Shown one piece after another: positions 21,544-31,111 of a stretch of 64,000 nt of DNA (position 1 is the stretch's first letter; each line of letters begins with the position of its first letter). Below the pieces are notes generated by a model. It saw only the letters and a program-made list of their open reading frames with translations. It ran no database searches and was not told the origin of the DNA. The translations under genes and the position numbers were made by a program. The stretch comes from Rhizopus arrhizus (taxonomy: Eukaryota > Mucoromycota > Mucoromycetes > Mucorales > Rhizopodaceae): the NCBI GenBank assembly GCA_024220505.1, contig JAKZZE010000005.1, forward strand, positions 1,200,501 through 1,264,500, written 5' to 3'.

Positions 21544-22932
21544 TTATAAGTTGAGTTTAGTGGAGGGCTGTGATGATCCTCCTGCCGCCGAGTTATTTTC
21601 ATCATATTCGTCTTCAAATGTTGCATTTTCGTCTACTTCTAAACTATCGTCGAAAAGAGTTGATTTTTTCTTGGATCTTTCAACAGCTGAAGTAGGTGTA
21701 AATGCTTCCGAGTTGTTACGTTTCTGCATATTCATAGAGAGGCTATTAAATGTGACAAGTGGGTGCAGTAACCTCTTGGCGGCTTCTTTTCTGCCCGTTT
21801 TCCTCTGACTTGAATCTTCATCGATTGGAGTAGATAAGTTACTACCGTCAATGTTCTCTTCTTCTACGGAGTCTAAAGTAGAAATGGCTTCCTGAAAATC
21901 ATCTTTGTCTTCTGCTACAGATGCACTGTCGGGCTTACTATTATCTTCTTCTGACAGTTCCATATCCATTTCTTGAAGGTTACTCAATATAACCGTCTCT
22001 TTTTCGGTATTCATCTGCTCTACATTAGCTTTCATCACCCTAGAGCGGTGGGTTGCCACTTGTTTTCTCTTACGATTCCAAGGGGCATCAGGACATTGGG
22101 CTTTTAAATGTTGAGTACTCTCACAGATAAAGCAAGCTTTTCTTCTACGAAGAAGAACTGGACAATTCACTCGTGTATGATCGTCAACATGGCAAAGATT
22201 GCAGATGGGCTTCATATTGCTCCAGACAATATGTAAATAGTGATCTTGTTCCCAAGATGGGATTTGGGGTGTAAGAGGCTCATAACTTTTAGTTTTATCC
22301 TTGACAAGAGTAACATACCCCCTGCCATTAAACCAACCACCATCCACTGTATGATGGAGTCCTATTTCCAAAATGCTCCCATACTTCTCAAATAACTGAA
22401 TCATCAACGGTTTCAATTTGTCATCCTTTTCATAAGGAATATTGGTGATCCCTATTCTGATCACATCCGAATTTTTATCCATCGTTGCCTGTACTTTGAC
22501 TTTTCTACCGAGAATCAAAAACTCCTTATTCAATGCTTCCATCTTATCTTCTTCATTATCAAAATTAAGCTCAATGTATTGATGGGCTCTATCAACTTTT
22601 CTTTCCCTAAGGCCTATGCCTTTAGGAAATTGGTCTCTGAGAACAAGGTTAAGGCTTCTATCTTTAAAATTCAAGCCTTCAAATTCTGAAGCGGCAATAA
22701 CGATAGAGTGTTTATCAATAGCTTGAAGAAAAACTGTTTGACTTTCCAGATTAGCTACGTTATTAACATCTGACTTGTTGTGAAATGAGACACTTCGTTT
22801 TTGGTTTTTAACTGTTTGCGCCCATGTTTTGAATTCAAACGGTTTGTTGTTAGGATTATGGCGAGAATCGGCTACCCCAGGAGGATTATTAGCCTTGCTA
22901 GTAATGTCGTGATTAATAGCGGAAAGAACCAT
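21544..22932 (-). CDS. LINE-M ORF1: gag-like nucleic-acid binding protein
   Basis: 462 residues from the ATG at 22932; the open frame continues upstream only through the target duplication. The middle part (NIPYEKDDKLKPLMIQLFEKYG, RGYVTLV) looks like an RRM-type fold. Zinc knuckles follow: CNLCHVDDHTRVNC and CFICESTQHLKAQC, near residues 245-285. The C-terminal third is acidic and low in complexity. Such ORF1 proteins coat LINE RNA. The stop is 5 nt before the ORF2 ATG, so ORF2 is probably translated by reinitiation. Confidence 0.75.
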   Translation of the reverse strand: MVLSAINHDITSKANNPPGVADSRHNPNNKPFEFKTWAQTVKNQKRSVSFHNKSDVNNVANLESQTVFLQAIDKHSIVIAASEFEGLNFKDRSLNLVLRDQFPKGIGLRERKVDRAHQYIELNFDNEEDKMEALNKEFLILGRKVKVQATMDKNSDVIRIGITNIPYEKDDKLKPLMIQLFEKYGSILEIGLHHTVDGGWFNGRGYVTLVKDKTKSYEPLTPQIPSWEQDHYLHIVWSNMKPICNLCHVDDHTRVNCPVLLRRRKACFICESTQHLKAQCPDAPWNRKRKQVATHRSRVMKANVEQMNTEKETVILSNLQEMDMELSEEDNSKPDSASVAEDKDDFQEAISTLDSVEEENIDGSNLSTPIDEDSSQRKTGRKEAAKRLLHPLVTFNSLSMNMQKRNNSEAFTPTSAVERSKKKSTLFDDSLEVDENATFEDEYDENNSAAGGSSQPSTKLNL

Positions 22933-23064
22933 GTGCCTGATAAAAAAAGAGTAGTACAGTATTTTAACTTGAAATTGAGACGATTTCCAAAACAAAATTA
23001 GACAAATATAAAATTAATTTTGGATGATTTGTAATGTTTTTTTGGACGATTTCGCCCAGCCTAA

Positions 23065-23120
23065 TTTAGACGAATGTGGTTATTTTTTAGACGAGTATGA
23101 TTTCTTTTAGACGAGTGTGA
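23065..23120. repeat. Phased subterminal repeats of the DD34E transposon
   Basis: Three 15-bp repeats, TTTAGACGA(A/G)T(G/A)TG(G/A), start at 23065, 23086 and 23106, spaced 21 and 20 bp, close to two helical turns. An inverted single copy is at the right end (24597-24610). They are likely transposase-binding sites on one face of the helix. Confidence 0.6.
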
Positions 23121-23178
23121 TATTATTTCAGATGCATTTACTAATTAAATGTTGGAGACAAGTACTCTATTGCTTCAG

Positions 23179-24531
23179 CTATTTCAACCCAACTTCTCTT
23201 TCTATACATCGATCCCAGTAACTTTCAGCATGTCGTACCCAGCCTTGACAATCGGCAACAGTAACTTGTTTACAAGCCTCAGCAATACGAGGTGTAAGCA
23301 TGTCTGATTTATCGAGTGGTTTCCTTCGTATGTTTTTCTTGATCTTGGACCAGCATTTTTCGATGGGGTTCAAAAAGGGTGAGTATGGGGGCATGAATAG
23401 TGGCTTGTAGCCATGTTGATTGATTGCATCTACGACAAAACGAGAGTGATGGATCCTACAGTTGTCCATGACGATAAACATACCTTTTTTGTTGTGTTTA
23501 TCTAAAATATACATTACTGATTCCATGAATTTGACAATGTGGTAAGCCGTTGTACCTTTTTTAAGCTGGATCGGCTTCGATTCACTTTTGCTCCCAGCTT
23601 TTCTTTTCTTTGAAGGAGATGATCCAGGAAACTCTTTTTCAATTAGTGCTGCATCCGATTTCTTCAAGGGTTCAACTTTTGAAAAACAAACGGCGCCAAA
23701 GGGAGATATACAACCAGCGATGCTGATATTTACGCCTTTCTGCGTATGAACTTTTACAATTGCTGGATCTCCTACCTTCGACCAAGCACGACTTCTCATT
23801 AATTGTGAGTGAAAGCCAGCCTCATCAACAAAGACGCAATTTTCACTAAAACTGACATCTATGGCTTTCCACTGATTGACTATATTGAAGCGAAGTTCGA
23901 GAGTTCTTGGAGCATCACGCTCCACAGTGTATTTTGTAGCTTGCTTGAGCGATATTGAACACTTCTCTCGGATATGTTTATACAGGCCAGGAATAGATAT
24001 TTCAAGACCATTAAAATGCTCACACAACTTTAGTCTTGCCTCCTCAAGAACAATTGAAGGGTTGTTATCAAATAACTCAATCAAGAAGGCTGAATGTTGT
24101 GGAAACAGTTTTTTTGGCCCTCGCTTAAGTGCCTTAGGAATATTGCCAGGAAGTACAGAACCGTCTCCAGCATTAAACTCATCTAGCAGTTTGTAAGCAC
24201 TGCTGCGGGGTATACCGCATTGCTCTGCTGCCTTTGGTACTGTTAGTCCCTCCACTTGGATCATTCGAATGAACCGCTCAATTTGATCCTGATCGTATTT
24301 CTTATACTTCGCAGGTGTTTTGATAGTAACTTCTTGAAAGGTTTCAACAAGATTTTCCATCACTTCCTCCATTTCAGATGACTGAAGCTCAGAAATGGGA
24401 ATTGTGTCCATGTCGATCAACATCTGGACTTCTCCATACTGAATGGCTAGGTCGCTAAAATCCATTTCATCGGTGCTTTCATCGTCTGCCAAAAGAGGGT
24501 ACTCAGATGGGTTGTAGTGAATGAAATCCAT
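23179..24531 (-). CDS. DDE transposase (IS630/Tc1-like)
   Basis: 450 residues without interruption from the ATG at 24531. An acidic N-terminal tail of about 80 residues precedes a helix-turn-helix (QIERFIRMIQVEGLTVPKAA, CGIPRSSAYKLLDEF, residues 95-135). The DDE core follows: CVFVDEAGF near residue 235, IVMDNCRIHH near residue 360, and PPYSPFLNPIEKCW. Exactly 34 residues separate the second Asp from the Glu. An insert rich in Lys/Ser (PSSPSKKRKAGSKSESK-like, residues 300-320) may be a nuclear localisation signal. Cut-and-paste transposition is the expected role. The frame and all three acidic residues are intact, so it may be active. Confidence 0.85.
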   Translation of the reverse strand: MDFIHYNPSEYPLLADDESTDEMDFSDLAIQYGEVQMLIDMDTIPISELQSSEMEEVMENLVETFQEVTIKTPAKYKKYDQDQIERFIRMIQVEGLTVPKAAEQCGIPRSSAYKLLDEFNAGDGSVLPGNIPKALKRGPKKLFPQHSAFLIELFDNNPSIVLEEARLKLCEHFNGLEISIPGLYKHIREKCSISLKQATKYTVERDAPRTLELRFNIVNQWKAIDVSFSENCVFVDEAGFHSQLMRSRAWSKVGDPAIVKVHTQKGVNISIAGCISPFGAVCFSKVEPLKKSDAALIEKEFPGSSPSKKRKAGSKSESKPIQLKKGTTAYHIVKFMESVMYILDKHNKKGMFIVMDNCRIHHSRFVVDAINQHGYKPLFMPPYSPFLNPIEKCWSKIKKNIRRKPLDKSDMLTPRIAEACKQVTVADCQGWVRHAESYWDRCIEREVGLK

Positions 24532-24734
24532 TGTATTTTATTTAGATTTTAAAAGTGAAAGATCTAAATAAAAGTTAAGTTCGTTTAAAAAAGAAACACA
24601 CTCGTCTAAAAAAATATCTCTTTTTTTTTTTTTTTTTGTATGAGGATTTTATTCGGATGCCGCATTTTTAGCTGGTCATCATAAGAAACATTTTTTTTAA
24701 TAACAGGGCTTAAACCCACGAACAAACAAACAGA

Positions 24735-24830
24735 AAACGACCATGGAGATTGGAACTTGTGCTGTCAGACGAGAGACTAATCCAGCAGAAAGGACTTGAC
24801 CACTTCGCTAGGGGCCTTTGCCCCCTCTAA
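24735..24830 (-). other. tRNA-like pol III promoter remnant (SINE-like)
   Basis: On the minus strand TAGCGAAGTGG (24810-24800) fits the tRNA box A consensus. AGTTCCAATCT (24758-24748) resembles box B with two changes. The spacing is about 52 bp. A GGGGGCAAAGGCCCC hairpin precedes box A. I could not fold a complete tRNA, so this is either a decayed tRNA or the head of a tRNA-derived SINE. Confidence 0.3.
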
Positions 24831-24972
24831 AAAAATATCTCAATTTTAAACCTTTTTAAGGTAATGTCGTAAAAAGTTCTTTCGCACTTTTATAAATTTA
24901 CCTTATTTGGAAAGCGATTCAATTGACATCTTTCAACATTATTTCAATATTTCAAACACTTCTATAACTAAA

Positions 24973-26145
24973 ATGACAAAGAAACGTGGTCCTTATAGGA
25001 AAAACCATCAACCTTCTTTAAGTTCTGAGCAGCTGGAGGAACTTCAGATCACTTTTGAAAATGTCAACCGACATTTCGAGTGTCCTTTATGCAAAACACT
25101 AAGCCATTTCCTTAAGCATGGATACTCTTCTCAGGATCCAACTCAACCAAACTTTGTGTGTAAGTCATGCAGGAGGCAATCTACAGCGTATGAGGTCTAC
25201 CAAGTCCTCTGTGGTATTAGCAATATGAATGAAAACTCCCAGCAAGTCATCGAATCTTCTACAAATTTCCAAGAACCCAACTCTCGTGACCCACGTGATG
25301 AACTAATCAGTCAACTTACCAAGCAAGTTGAACGACTTACAACTGAATTGAGCCAAGCCCGCGAACAGATCGCTAGACTTGTAGCTCTACAAGCTTCAAC
25401 TCAAGAAAATAATAGCTCACAAGCTATTGCTAACACCGAATTCCCTCCACTTCATGGAGCAACTTCCCAAAAACTTGACGACTCAATCTCTCAGGCTCCT
25501 TGGCACAACCCATCCAAAGTAGCTGCATTAAAGCAATCCATGTATCTCAACCGTCAAAACAATCGAGTTCGTAAGGAAGAAGCGGCCGCTCGTTTCTTCC
25601 AACCACCTTCTACGAATCAAGGATTCCAATACCTTTACGTCTCTACTAAAGCCCGTGTTCCCGTTGGTAAACTCCGCTCCTACTTACGCAATATGGGCGT
25701 CAACAATGCGCGTGTGCTAGACATCCATTATCCAGATCGCAATATTGCTGCTCTTCTCCTCCATAACGACTATGTTGCCGAATTCAAACAATTACTTGAA
25801 TCTAAGCGAGTCCACTTTGCTAACAATTTTGACCCCTGGAACGGCTCTACTCTCAAAGATCCACAGTATAAAGATCTTACAGAGCAAGAACGAACTTCCA
25901 AAGCATGTGAAATCCAACAGCAACGCCTTCAACGCGCTGTTCTCCATGTCCGCGAACCAGTAAAGTTTGCAGTAGCATACTACTTTTATCAGCAAAAGTG
26001 GGTAACCAAATCATTCATTGACCAACTTAACAACTCTCGCTATGGACGAACAGAGGATATCTTTGAGATGGACGAAGATATCATGGATAACTTCTCTGAA
26101 GACACGACAACCAATGTAACCAACCCTAACAACATTCAACATTAA
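24973..26145 (+). CDS. LINE-N ORF1: zinc-finger, coiled-coil gag-like protein
   Basis: 390 residues from the first in-frame ATG (the frame is open about 66 nt further upstream without ATG). A C2C2 zinc ribbon, FECPLCKTLSHFLKHG then FVCKSCRRQST, occupies about residues 35-80. A coiled coil (LISQLTKQVERLTTELSQAR) follows near 115-150. The C-terminal half (YLYVSTKARVPVGKLRSYLR, NMGVNNARVLDIHYPDRN) is typical of fungal LINE ORF1 proteins. There are no CCHC knuckles, unlike LINE-M. The TAA stop shares its last A with the ORF2 ATG (TAATG). Confidence 0.75.
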   Translation: MTKKRGPYRKNHQPSLSSEQLEELQITFENVNRHFECPLCKTLSHFLKHGYSSQDPTQPNFVCKSCRRQSTAYEVYQVLCGISNMNENSQQVIESSTNFQEPNSRDPRDELISQLTKQVERLTTELSQAREQIARLVALQASTQENNSSQAIANTEFPPLHGATSQKLDDSISQAPWHNPSKVAALKQSMYLNRQNNRVRKEEAAARFFQPPSTNQGFQYLYVSTKARVPVGKLRSYLRNMGVNNARVLDIHYPDRNIAALLLHNDYVAEFKQLLESKRVHFANNFDPWNGSTLKDPQYKDLTEQERTSKACEIQQQRLQRAVLHVREPVKFAVAYYFYQQKWVTKSFIDQLNNSRYGRTEDIFEMDEDIMDNFSEDTTTNVTNPNNIQH

Positions 26146-29100
26146 TGTCCAACATATCAGTAACATTATTTAATGCTACTGGACTCCCAAAGCAAGCTAT
26201 ATTTCCTATATTAAAGATCGCTGAAAACTCGTCACTCCTTTTTATCACAGAAACTTGGCTTCTGCCACCAAACAAATATGTCACCACATGGAAGCAGTTT
26301 CATACTTACGGTCAACCAATTAATTCAACTTACCATAGAAACCGTGGCCATCTTGGTATTGCCCTTTTGATAAATCCTACTTTTAAACAACATATCTACC
26401 ATATCCATCATGAAAACCCAACATTAGCTAAGTATACTTTATCCGTAGTCATATCTGCTAAAATTTTGATACACTGTCTTTACATTCCTCCCAACCTAGA
26501 TGATAATGACCTATCTGAAATTTTGGAACTACTACCTCTTAGCTATAATAACACAACAGCGACTATTATTTGTGGAGACTTCAATGCCAGAATGGGCAAA
26601 TACTCAGGTGATACTAGAGAAAATCATAAAGGACGAATCATACAAAACTGGATTCAATCCAACGAACTCATTAACTGGAATCAACGAATTGCATATGGTG
26701 TGCCTACTTCATATAGTTACTCTGGACACAGTATTGTTGACTACTTCCTGAGTACTATAGATTTGACTTCTCCGACGTTAACTGTTAGAGATGATCTTTC
26801 ACTAGAATCAACTCATAAGCTTTTGACTTTTTCTTTTCAAATGCCATCATTTACCCTTAATAACATAGACCCAGTACCAGACTCTCGAAAACTTTGGAAC
26901 ATCAAAAAGCTTAGAAAAGAGAAGACCAGAGAAACCTACCAGCAAGCTTTTCAGGAACATTTGAACCTTATTTTACCACCATCGTCCTCTCTTCCACTTC
27001 AGGAAATTGATGCACAAAGGTTTATTGAACGTATCAACGCTTCGTTACTCGACGCTCTCTATAAATCACTTGACACTGTCTGTGGTAAACGTGAGACAAA
27101 CTCGGACACTCTATGTTCAAAAGAGTTTTGGACTACAGAAATGATGAAAGCATTCGAAATGAAAGAGTTTTACTATCGGAAATGGAGAAAGGCAAACGGT
27201 CTTAACTGTCTTAAATACTGGTTACTTCACCAACAAACTAAAGCGAAACTACGAAGGTTGATCATACAGCGGAGAAAAGAAACTTGGCAATTGTTTTGTG
27301 ACAAAATGAAGAAAGGCGAATATACAAAGGCTATAGCTAAGTTTTCGCGAATACGGAAAAATCGCTTACTTAAACCTGTATTCTCTATTATAGACGGACC
27401 TCAAAAAGCTGCTGATTTAATGGCAGGCCATCTAAAGCAGACATTATCGGGTACTAATTATCCGCGAAACGAACGTATCCCGATACCTCACTGCTTATCT
27501 ACATATCAATCATCTCATGCGTGTTTCGATTTAACCGATTGCCCGTTTGACTTGGATGAAATTAAATCAGTAATCTTAAACCTCCCCCGAAAAAAGGCAC
27601 CTGGCATCGACCACATCACAAGCGAAATGATTCTACCACTTTTAGATATCATATCTCCAACCCTCCTTTATCTATTCCAGTTATGCTGGCAATGGTCATA
27701 TATACCTCAATTATGGCGCATTAGCCAGATAGTTCCAATCCATAAAAAAGGGGACCCATCTGATCCGAGCAATTACCGACCAATCAGCTTGACCTCAGTT
27801 TTTCGTAAGATTCTAGAAAAATGTATACAACCTGAGCTACTCAGCACCGGCCCTACACTGGATGTTGCCCAAGGAGGCTTCCGTGAGTCTAGGGGATCAC
27901 TCGATCAAGTGCTTTGCCTAACAGAACTATGTCAGTTATATCACCGCAAGCATTTACACTACAACCCGGTACTAGCCTTTCTTGATATTAAATCAGCCTA
28001 TGATACAGTTGATCGTAACATCATATGGAATGAGCTCTCTTCAAGCATACCAACACCTCTGTTAGCCCTCTTATACAATATGTTTGAAGATGTTTCTGTT
28101 GAAGTGATCCTTAGTAATCATAAATCCTCCCGCTTTCACCCAAAAACTGGCGTTCTGCAAGGGTCTGTATTATCACCTTACCTATACTCAGTCTATATCA
28201 ATAGCCTTCCAAATTTCTTACGACCTGTACCCCTCGTCGACACGGATTTTAATGATCCTCTCATTGTCGCTCCAAAGTTAAACTGCCTATTGTATGCGGA
28301 TGATGTAGTTCTTATTGCTGATGCTGATTCATTACAGTCACTCCTTTCCAAATGCGAAGAGCACAGCCTTTCTTTAGGTTATCGATGGAACCCTAAAAAG
28401 TGCGTCGTTGTTGATCCCAGTCCTACACGTCAAAAATACTACCTCTACAATAGTGAACTACCCAATGAAGATTACTTCCCGTACCTTGGTGTTCCTATAA
28501 AATCCGGTGGTATTATCGACAAATCAGCACTTTTGCAACAAAACATTAACAAATCACTTGGAACGATGAGACAGCTCGTTACCCTTGGTATCAACAAAAA
28601 CGGGCTTGGTTACCTTCTTTCAACCCGTTTCTATGCCCAGATAGTCCGACCACAACTGGAATATGGTCTAGCAATTACAACCTTCAATTTACGAGAAATT
28701 CAAGCTCTCGAAAATTGTCAAAACCAATGCATTCGGCAAATCTTCGGCGGACGACCCTTCACCTCCACCAAGGTAATGCTACATCTAGCAAACTTACCAA
28801 ACATGAAGGATCGTATCTCCATACTTCAAACACAGTTTCTTTTCAGAACCTCCTCCCTGTCAGACGATGCATTACTAACAAAATTGCTGCCATACATACA
28901 ATCTGAACGCATCTCGAAATGGTCCCAACTATCTAGATCACCTTTTTGGACATCAATCAGCAATGAACATCTCGAAACTATGTCTCATAAGAATTTTATT
29001 AGAAAACGAAGACAATTCCTGATTGACAGTCACCGTGCAAAACTTCAAGAAAAACATGCTAAACTTCTGTCCCACTGCCGTAATGATCTAATTGTCGACC

Positions 29101-29504
29101 CCATCCTTCGGATACCAATGACAAAAAGTGAACGGTCTCGTTGCGTGCGATGGCGACTTGGTTGGTTACCTCTTGGTAAGCCCCAAGCATGCCCCTTTCA
29201 TCCAAATGAACTTTTTACACGCCAGCATAGTTTTTCTTGTCTAGATATGCACAACCGCCTTCAGATGCCCAAATCTATCGACGATCCGCTTTCCTACCTT
29301 TTGAATCTCTTACCACCAACATTCCACACCAGGAAAGCGAGACAATCAATTGATGCCTGGCTCATTCGTTGGCCCTCCATATGTGCGATATTACTCGAAA
29401 TGGACTACTTAGCCCACTCTCAGTTCCCTGAAGCTTCAACCCATCTTGGTGAGCCCTTTGTCAAACATCTTCATTACATTCAGCAACAATTTTCAGATAG
29501 TTAA
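26145..29504 (+). CDS. LINE-N ORF2: endonuclease-reverse transcriptase
   Basis: 1,119 residues, fully open. The endonuclease spans residues 1-230 (LFITETWLLPP, CGDFNARMGKYSGDTRENHKGR near 143, GHSIVDYFLS). The linker contains a basic region. The reverse transcriptase spans about 420-800: WRISQIVPIHKKGDPSDPSN, YRPISLTSVFRKILEK, FLDIKSAYDTVD near 612, GVLQGSVLSPYLYSVY, and LLYADDVVLIAD near 717 with the catalytic YADD. The C-terminal end has a Cys/His cluster (CPFHPNELFTRQHSFSC) as in other LINEs. The enzyme nicks target DNA and copies LINE RNA at the nick. The start overlaps the ORF1 stop, which suggests termination-reinitiation. Confidence 0.88.
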   Translation: MSNISVTLFNATGLPKQAIFPILKIAENSSLLFITETWLLPPNKYVTTWKQFHTYGQPINSTYHRNRGHLGIALLINPTFKQHIYHIHHENPTLAKYTLSVVISAKILIHCLYIPPNLDDNDLSEILELLPLSYNNTTATIICGDFNARMGKYSGDTRENHKGRIIQNWIQSNELINWNQRIAYGVPTSYSYSGHSIVDYFLSTIDLTSPTLTVRDDLSLESTHKLLTFSFQMPSFTLNNIDPVPDSRKLWNIKKLRKEKTRETYQQAFQEHLNLILPPSSSLPLQEIDAQRFIERINASLLDALYKSLDTVCGKRETNSDTLCSKEFWTTEMMKAFEMKEFYYRKWRKANGLNCLKYWLLHQQTKAKLRRLIIQRRKETWQLFCDKMKKGEYTKAIAKFSRIRKNRLLKPVFSIIDGPQKAADLMAGHLKQTLSGTNYPRNERIPIPHCLSTYQSSHACFDLTDCPFDLDEIKSVILNLPRKKAPGIDHITSEMILPLLDIISPTLLYLFQLCWQWSYIPQLWRISQIVPIHKKGDPSDPSNYRPISLTSVFRKILEKCIQPELLSTGPTLDVAQGGFRESRGSLDQVLCLTELCQLYHRKHLHYNPVLAFLDIKSAYDTVDRNIIWNELSSSIPTPLLALLYNMFEDVSVEVILSNHKSSRFHPKTGVLQGSVLSPYLYSVYINSLPNFLRPVPLVDTDFNDPLIVAPKLNCLLYADDVVLIADADSLQSLLSKCEEHSLSLGYRWNPKKCVVVDPSPTRQKYYLYNSELPNEDYFPYLGVPIKSGGIIDKSALLQQNINKSLGTMRQLVTLGINKNGLGYLLSTRFYAQIVRPQLEYGLAITTFNLREIQALENCQNQCIRQIFGGRPFTSTKVMLHLANLPNMKDRISILQTQFLFRTSSLSDDALLTKLLPYIQSERISKWSQLSRSPFWTSISNEHLETMSHKNFIRKRRQFLIDSHRAKLQEKHAKLLSHCRNDLIVDPILRIPMTKSERSRCVRWRLGWLPLGKPQACPFHPNELFTRQHSFSCLDMHNRLQMPKSIDDPLSYLLNLLPPTFHTRKARQSIDAWLIRWPSICAILLEMDYLAHSQFPEASTHLGEPFVKHLHYIQQQFSDS

Positions 29505-29677
29505 TTATCACCTCTAATACATAATACTTTTACGTTTTCCCTTTAATCCCAAAAGGGTTTTTCACTCCTTTTCACTGCGATCTGACCCGGGCAATACAGC
29601 ATAAAATGCTATGTGCTCATCGGTCATTAAAAATTATTATCAAATAAAAATTATTCTTAATCGTAATGTCGTAAAAA

Positions 29678-30173
29678 CACGTTTCATGATAGTAAATTAC
29701 TGAAATTTTTTTTTATAGCAACAGCAAGAATATTTGCAAAATTATAGTTGATCATTTGCCATTTGACAACATAATCAAGGTTCATGATTGTTGCGAATTG
29801 CTACAGGATCCAAAAAAATTAGAGGTTTTTAACTGTCGAACAAGGACATACCAGAGATCAAAGTGATTCTAATTTTTATGATTTATTTATCTACCATTAT
29901 TCAGTCCATCAATATTAAATCCCATTATCATGTTATTGATTATTGATTTCCTACACTTTTTTTTTCCCACCTTTCTCTCTTCTCTTCATGAAACATAGTT
30001 TGGACCATTGTATACAAAATGACTATCTTGACTGCAGTTTTATTTATGAATAAACTTGATTGACCAAAACTGGTAACAAAAATTTGCTTGGAGGAAATAA
30101 AGTAGAATACATAAGAACGTAAATTACAAAGATGATGACTCCATTAAAGCATAAGACCTCTTATTATAAAAAG
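29678..30173. other. Intergenic, no gene seen
   Basis: About 500 bp between LINE-N and the uncharacterised gene. AT-rich with no open frame or repeat I can support. Confidence 0.5.
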
Positions 30174-30891
30174 CTATGCTTTCCCTCTATTTTTCTTCTT
30201 GAAGTTGGTCTTTTCGATGAGAACTGCGGGATATCGCCGATATTTTGAAGGATAAGACTTCATAGACAAGAGAGAAACCAAAATAGGTTCGGTGGGATCT
30301 TCTAAATAACATATATCAACATCTTTCATTTCTTCGATCCTTTTCGTCAGTTCAGCAACATTAGACTCGTTATACGCTTGGCAGTAAAATATACACACAG
30401 CTTGTTCCTTCGAAATAATAGGCATTATACAAAACAAAAAAAGGAAAGGGAAGGCTTTTTTTTTCACACTACAGGTATTTAACTTCCAAATCTTTACAAT
30501 TTGTTGATAAACCAGCATAACCGAGAATGATCAAGCAAATTTTCTCATTTTGGTTGATATAATTATGCAAATCTAAAAAGTTGAATGGTTAGAATCAAAG
30601 ATAAATGCATTGACGACTTTTTTTTAACCTTGAGCGTCGCCATCGACATTCAATTGCTTCAAAAGATCTTCATCTTTTGTTGAATCCCTTTCTACCATCA
30701 AATCATTGGCATTGGCACGAAGGGAAACGAAAACCTTGTCGACCAATGATCTTTCTTTCAATCTTCTGGTCATCTGTTGTAATAATCGAACACGAGATTC
30801 ATCGTTTTCATTGGTTCTTGATTTTCTTACATAACCTATAATGTTGTATTTTTCCTTCTTGAGGTTTTGAACAAACAACTGATAGTGATCA
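30174..30891 (-). CDS. Uncharacterised protein, recombinase-like fold suspected (5' end unresolved)
   Basis: Three exons fit on the minus strand: about 30891-30629, 30572-30484 and 30407-30174, with GTTAAA donors and TTTTTAG/TTCGAAG acceptors; all phases close. About 195 residues are visible. The order is NIIGYVRKSRTNENDESRVR, LKERSLVDKVFVS, then IILGYAGLSTNCKDLE, AVCIFYCQAYN and a basic end, YPAVLIEKTNFKKKNRGKA. GYVRKS at the start of a strand and the later strand-loop resemble the N-terminal fold of serine recombinases, but the catalytic context is not convincing. I recall similar hypothetical proteins in Mucorales (from memory, not checked). The first exon likely begins at an acceptor (TTTGCAG at 30892-30898) and the true start was not found. 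Function unknown. Confidence 0.5.
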
Positions 30892-31111
30892 CTGCAAATA
30901 ATTGGTGATTTTCAACGTTATCAGTCATTGTCAGTCATTGCTAACATCAAAATATCAACGTTCTGAATAATTTTGAATAAACGAAAAAAAATTTTTTTTT
31001 GATTTTATTAAATAAAATTATGATTTAAAGTCACACATGCGCGGAGAGGTGGTATTTGATGAAACAGAATGCAGATAAATAGTAGAAAAATGACGAAGAA
31101 AAGGACTATAG

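Larger units (their letters stand above)
17521..22933 (-). mobile_element. LINE-M: non-LTR retrotransposon, nearly intact
   Basis: The element is bounded by a 14-bp target duplication, TGCCTGATAAAAAA, at 17507-17520 and 22934-22947. Read on the minus strand it has ORF1 (22932-21544), a 5-nt gap, ORF2 with endonuclease and reverse transcriptase (21538-17655), a short 3' UTR and a poly(A) of about 30 (the T run at 17521-17550). The ORF1 ATG is two bases from the 5' junction, so the copy either has almost no 5' UTR or is slightly truncated. ORF2 carries one frameshift and one nonsense codon, so this copy is probably inactive on its own. Confidence 0.82.
23037..24615 (-). mobile_element. DD34E (IS630/Tc1/mariner superfamily) transposon
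   Basis: An open transposase at 23179-24531 is flanked by inverted TTTAGACGAGTGTG-type ends: three copies on the left (23065, 23086, 23106) and CACACTCGTCTAAA at 24597-24610 on the right. The exact outer boundaries are uncertain because the left side carries further variants (TTTGGACGATTT near 23041). The long T run at 24620-24637 lies just outside. Confidence 0.65.
24876..29662 (+). mobile_element. LINE-N: apparently intact non-LTR retrotransposon
   Basis: The 4,787-bp element is bounded by a perfect 15-bp target duplication, GTAATGTCGTAAAAA, at 24861-24875 and 29663-29677. It has a short 5' UTR (about 97 bp), ORF1, ORF2 overlapping by one base, and a 3' UTR of about 160 bp ending in an AT-rich ATTATTATCAAATAAAAATT tract rather than a long poly(A). 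Both ORFs are open throughout. The perfect duplication and open frames point to a recent insertion. Confidence 0.88.
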
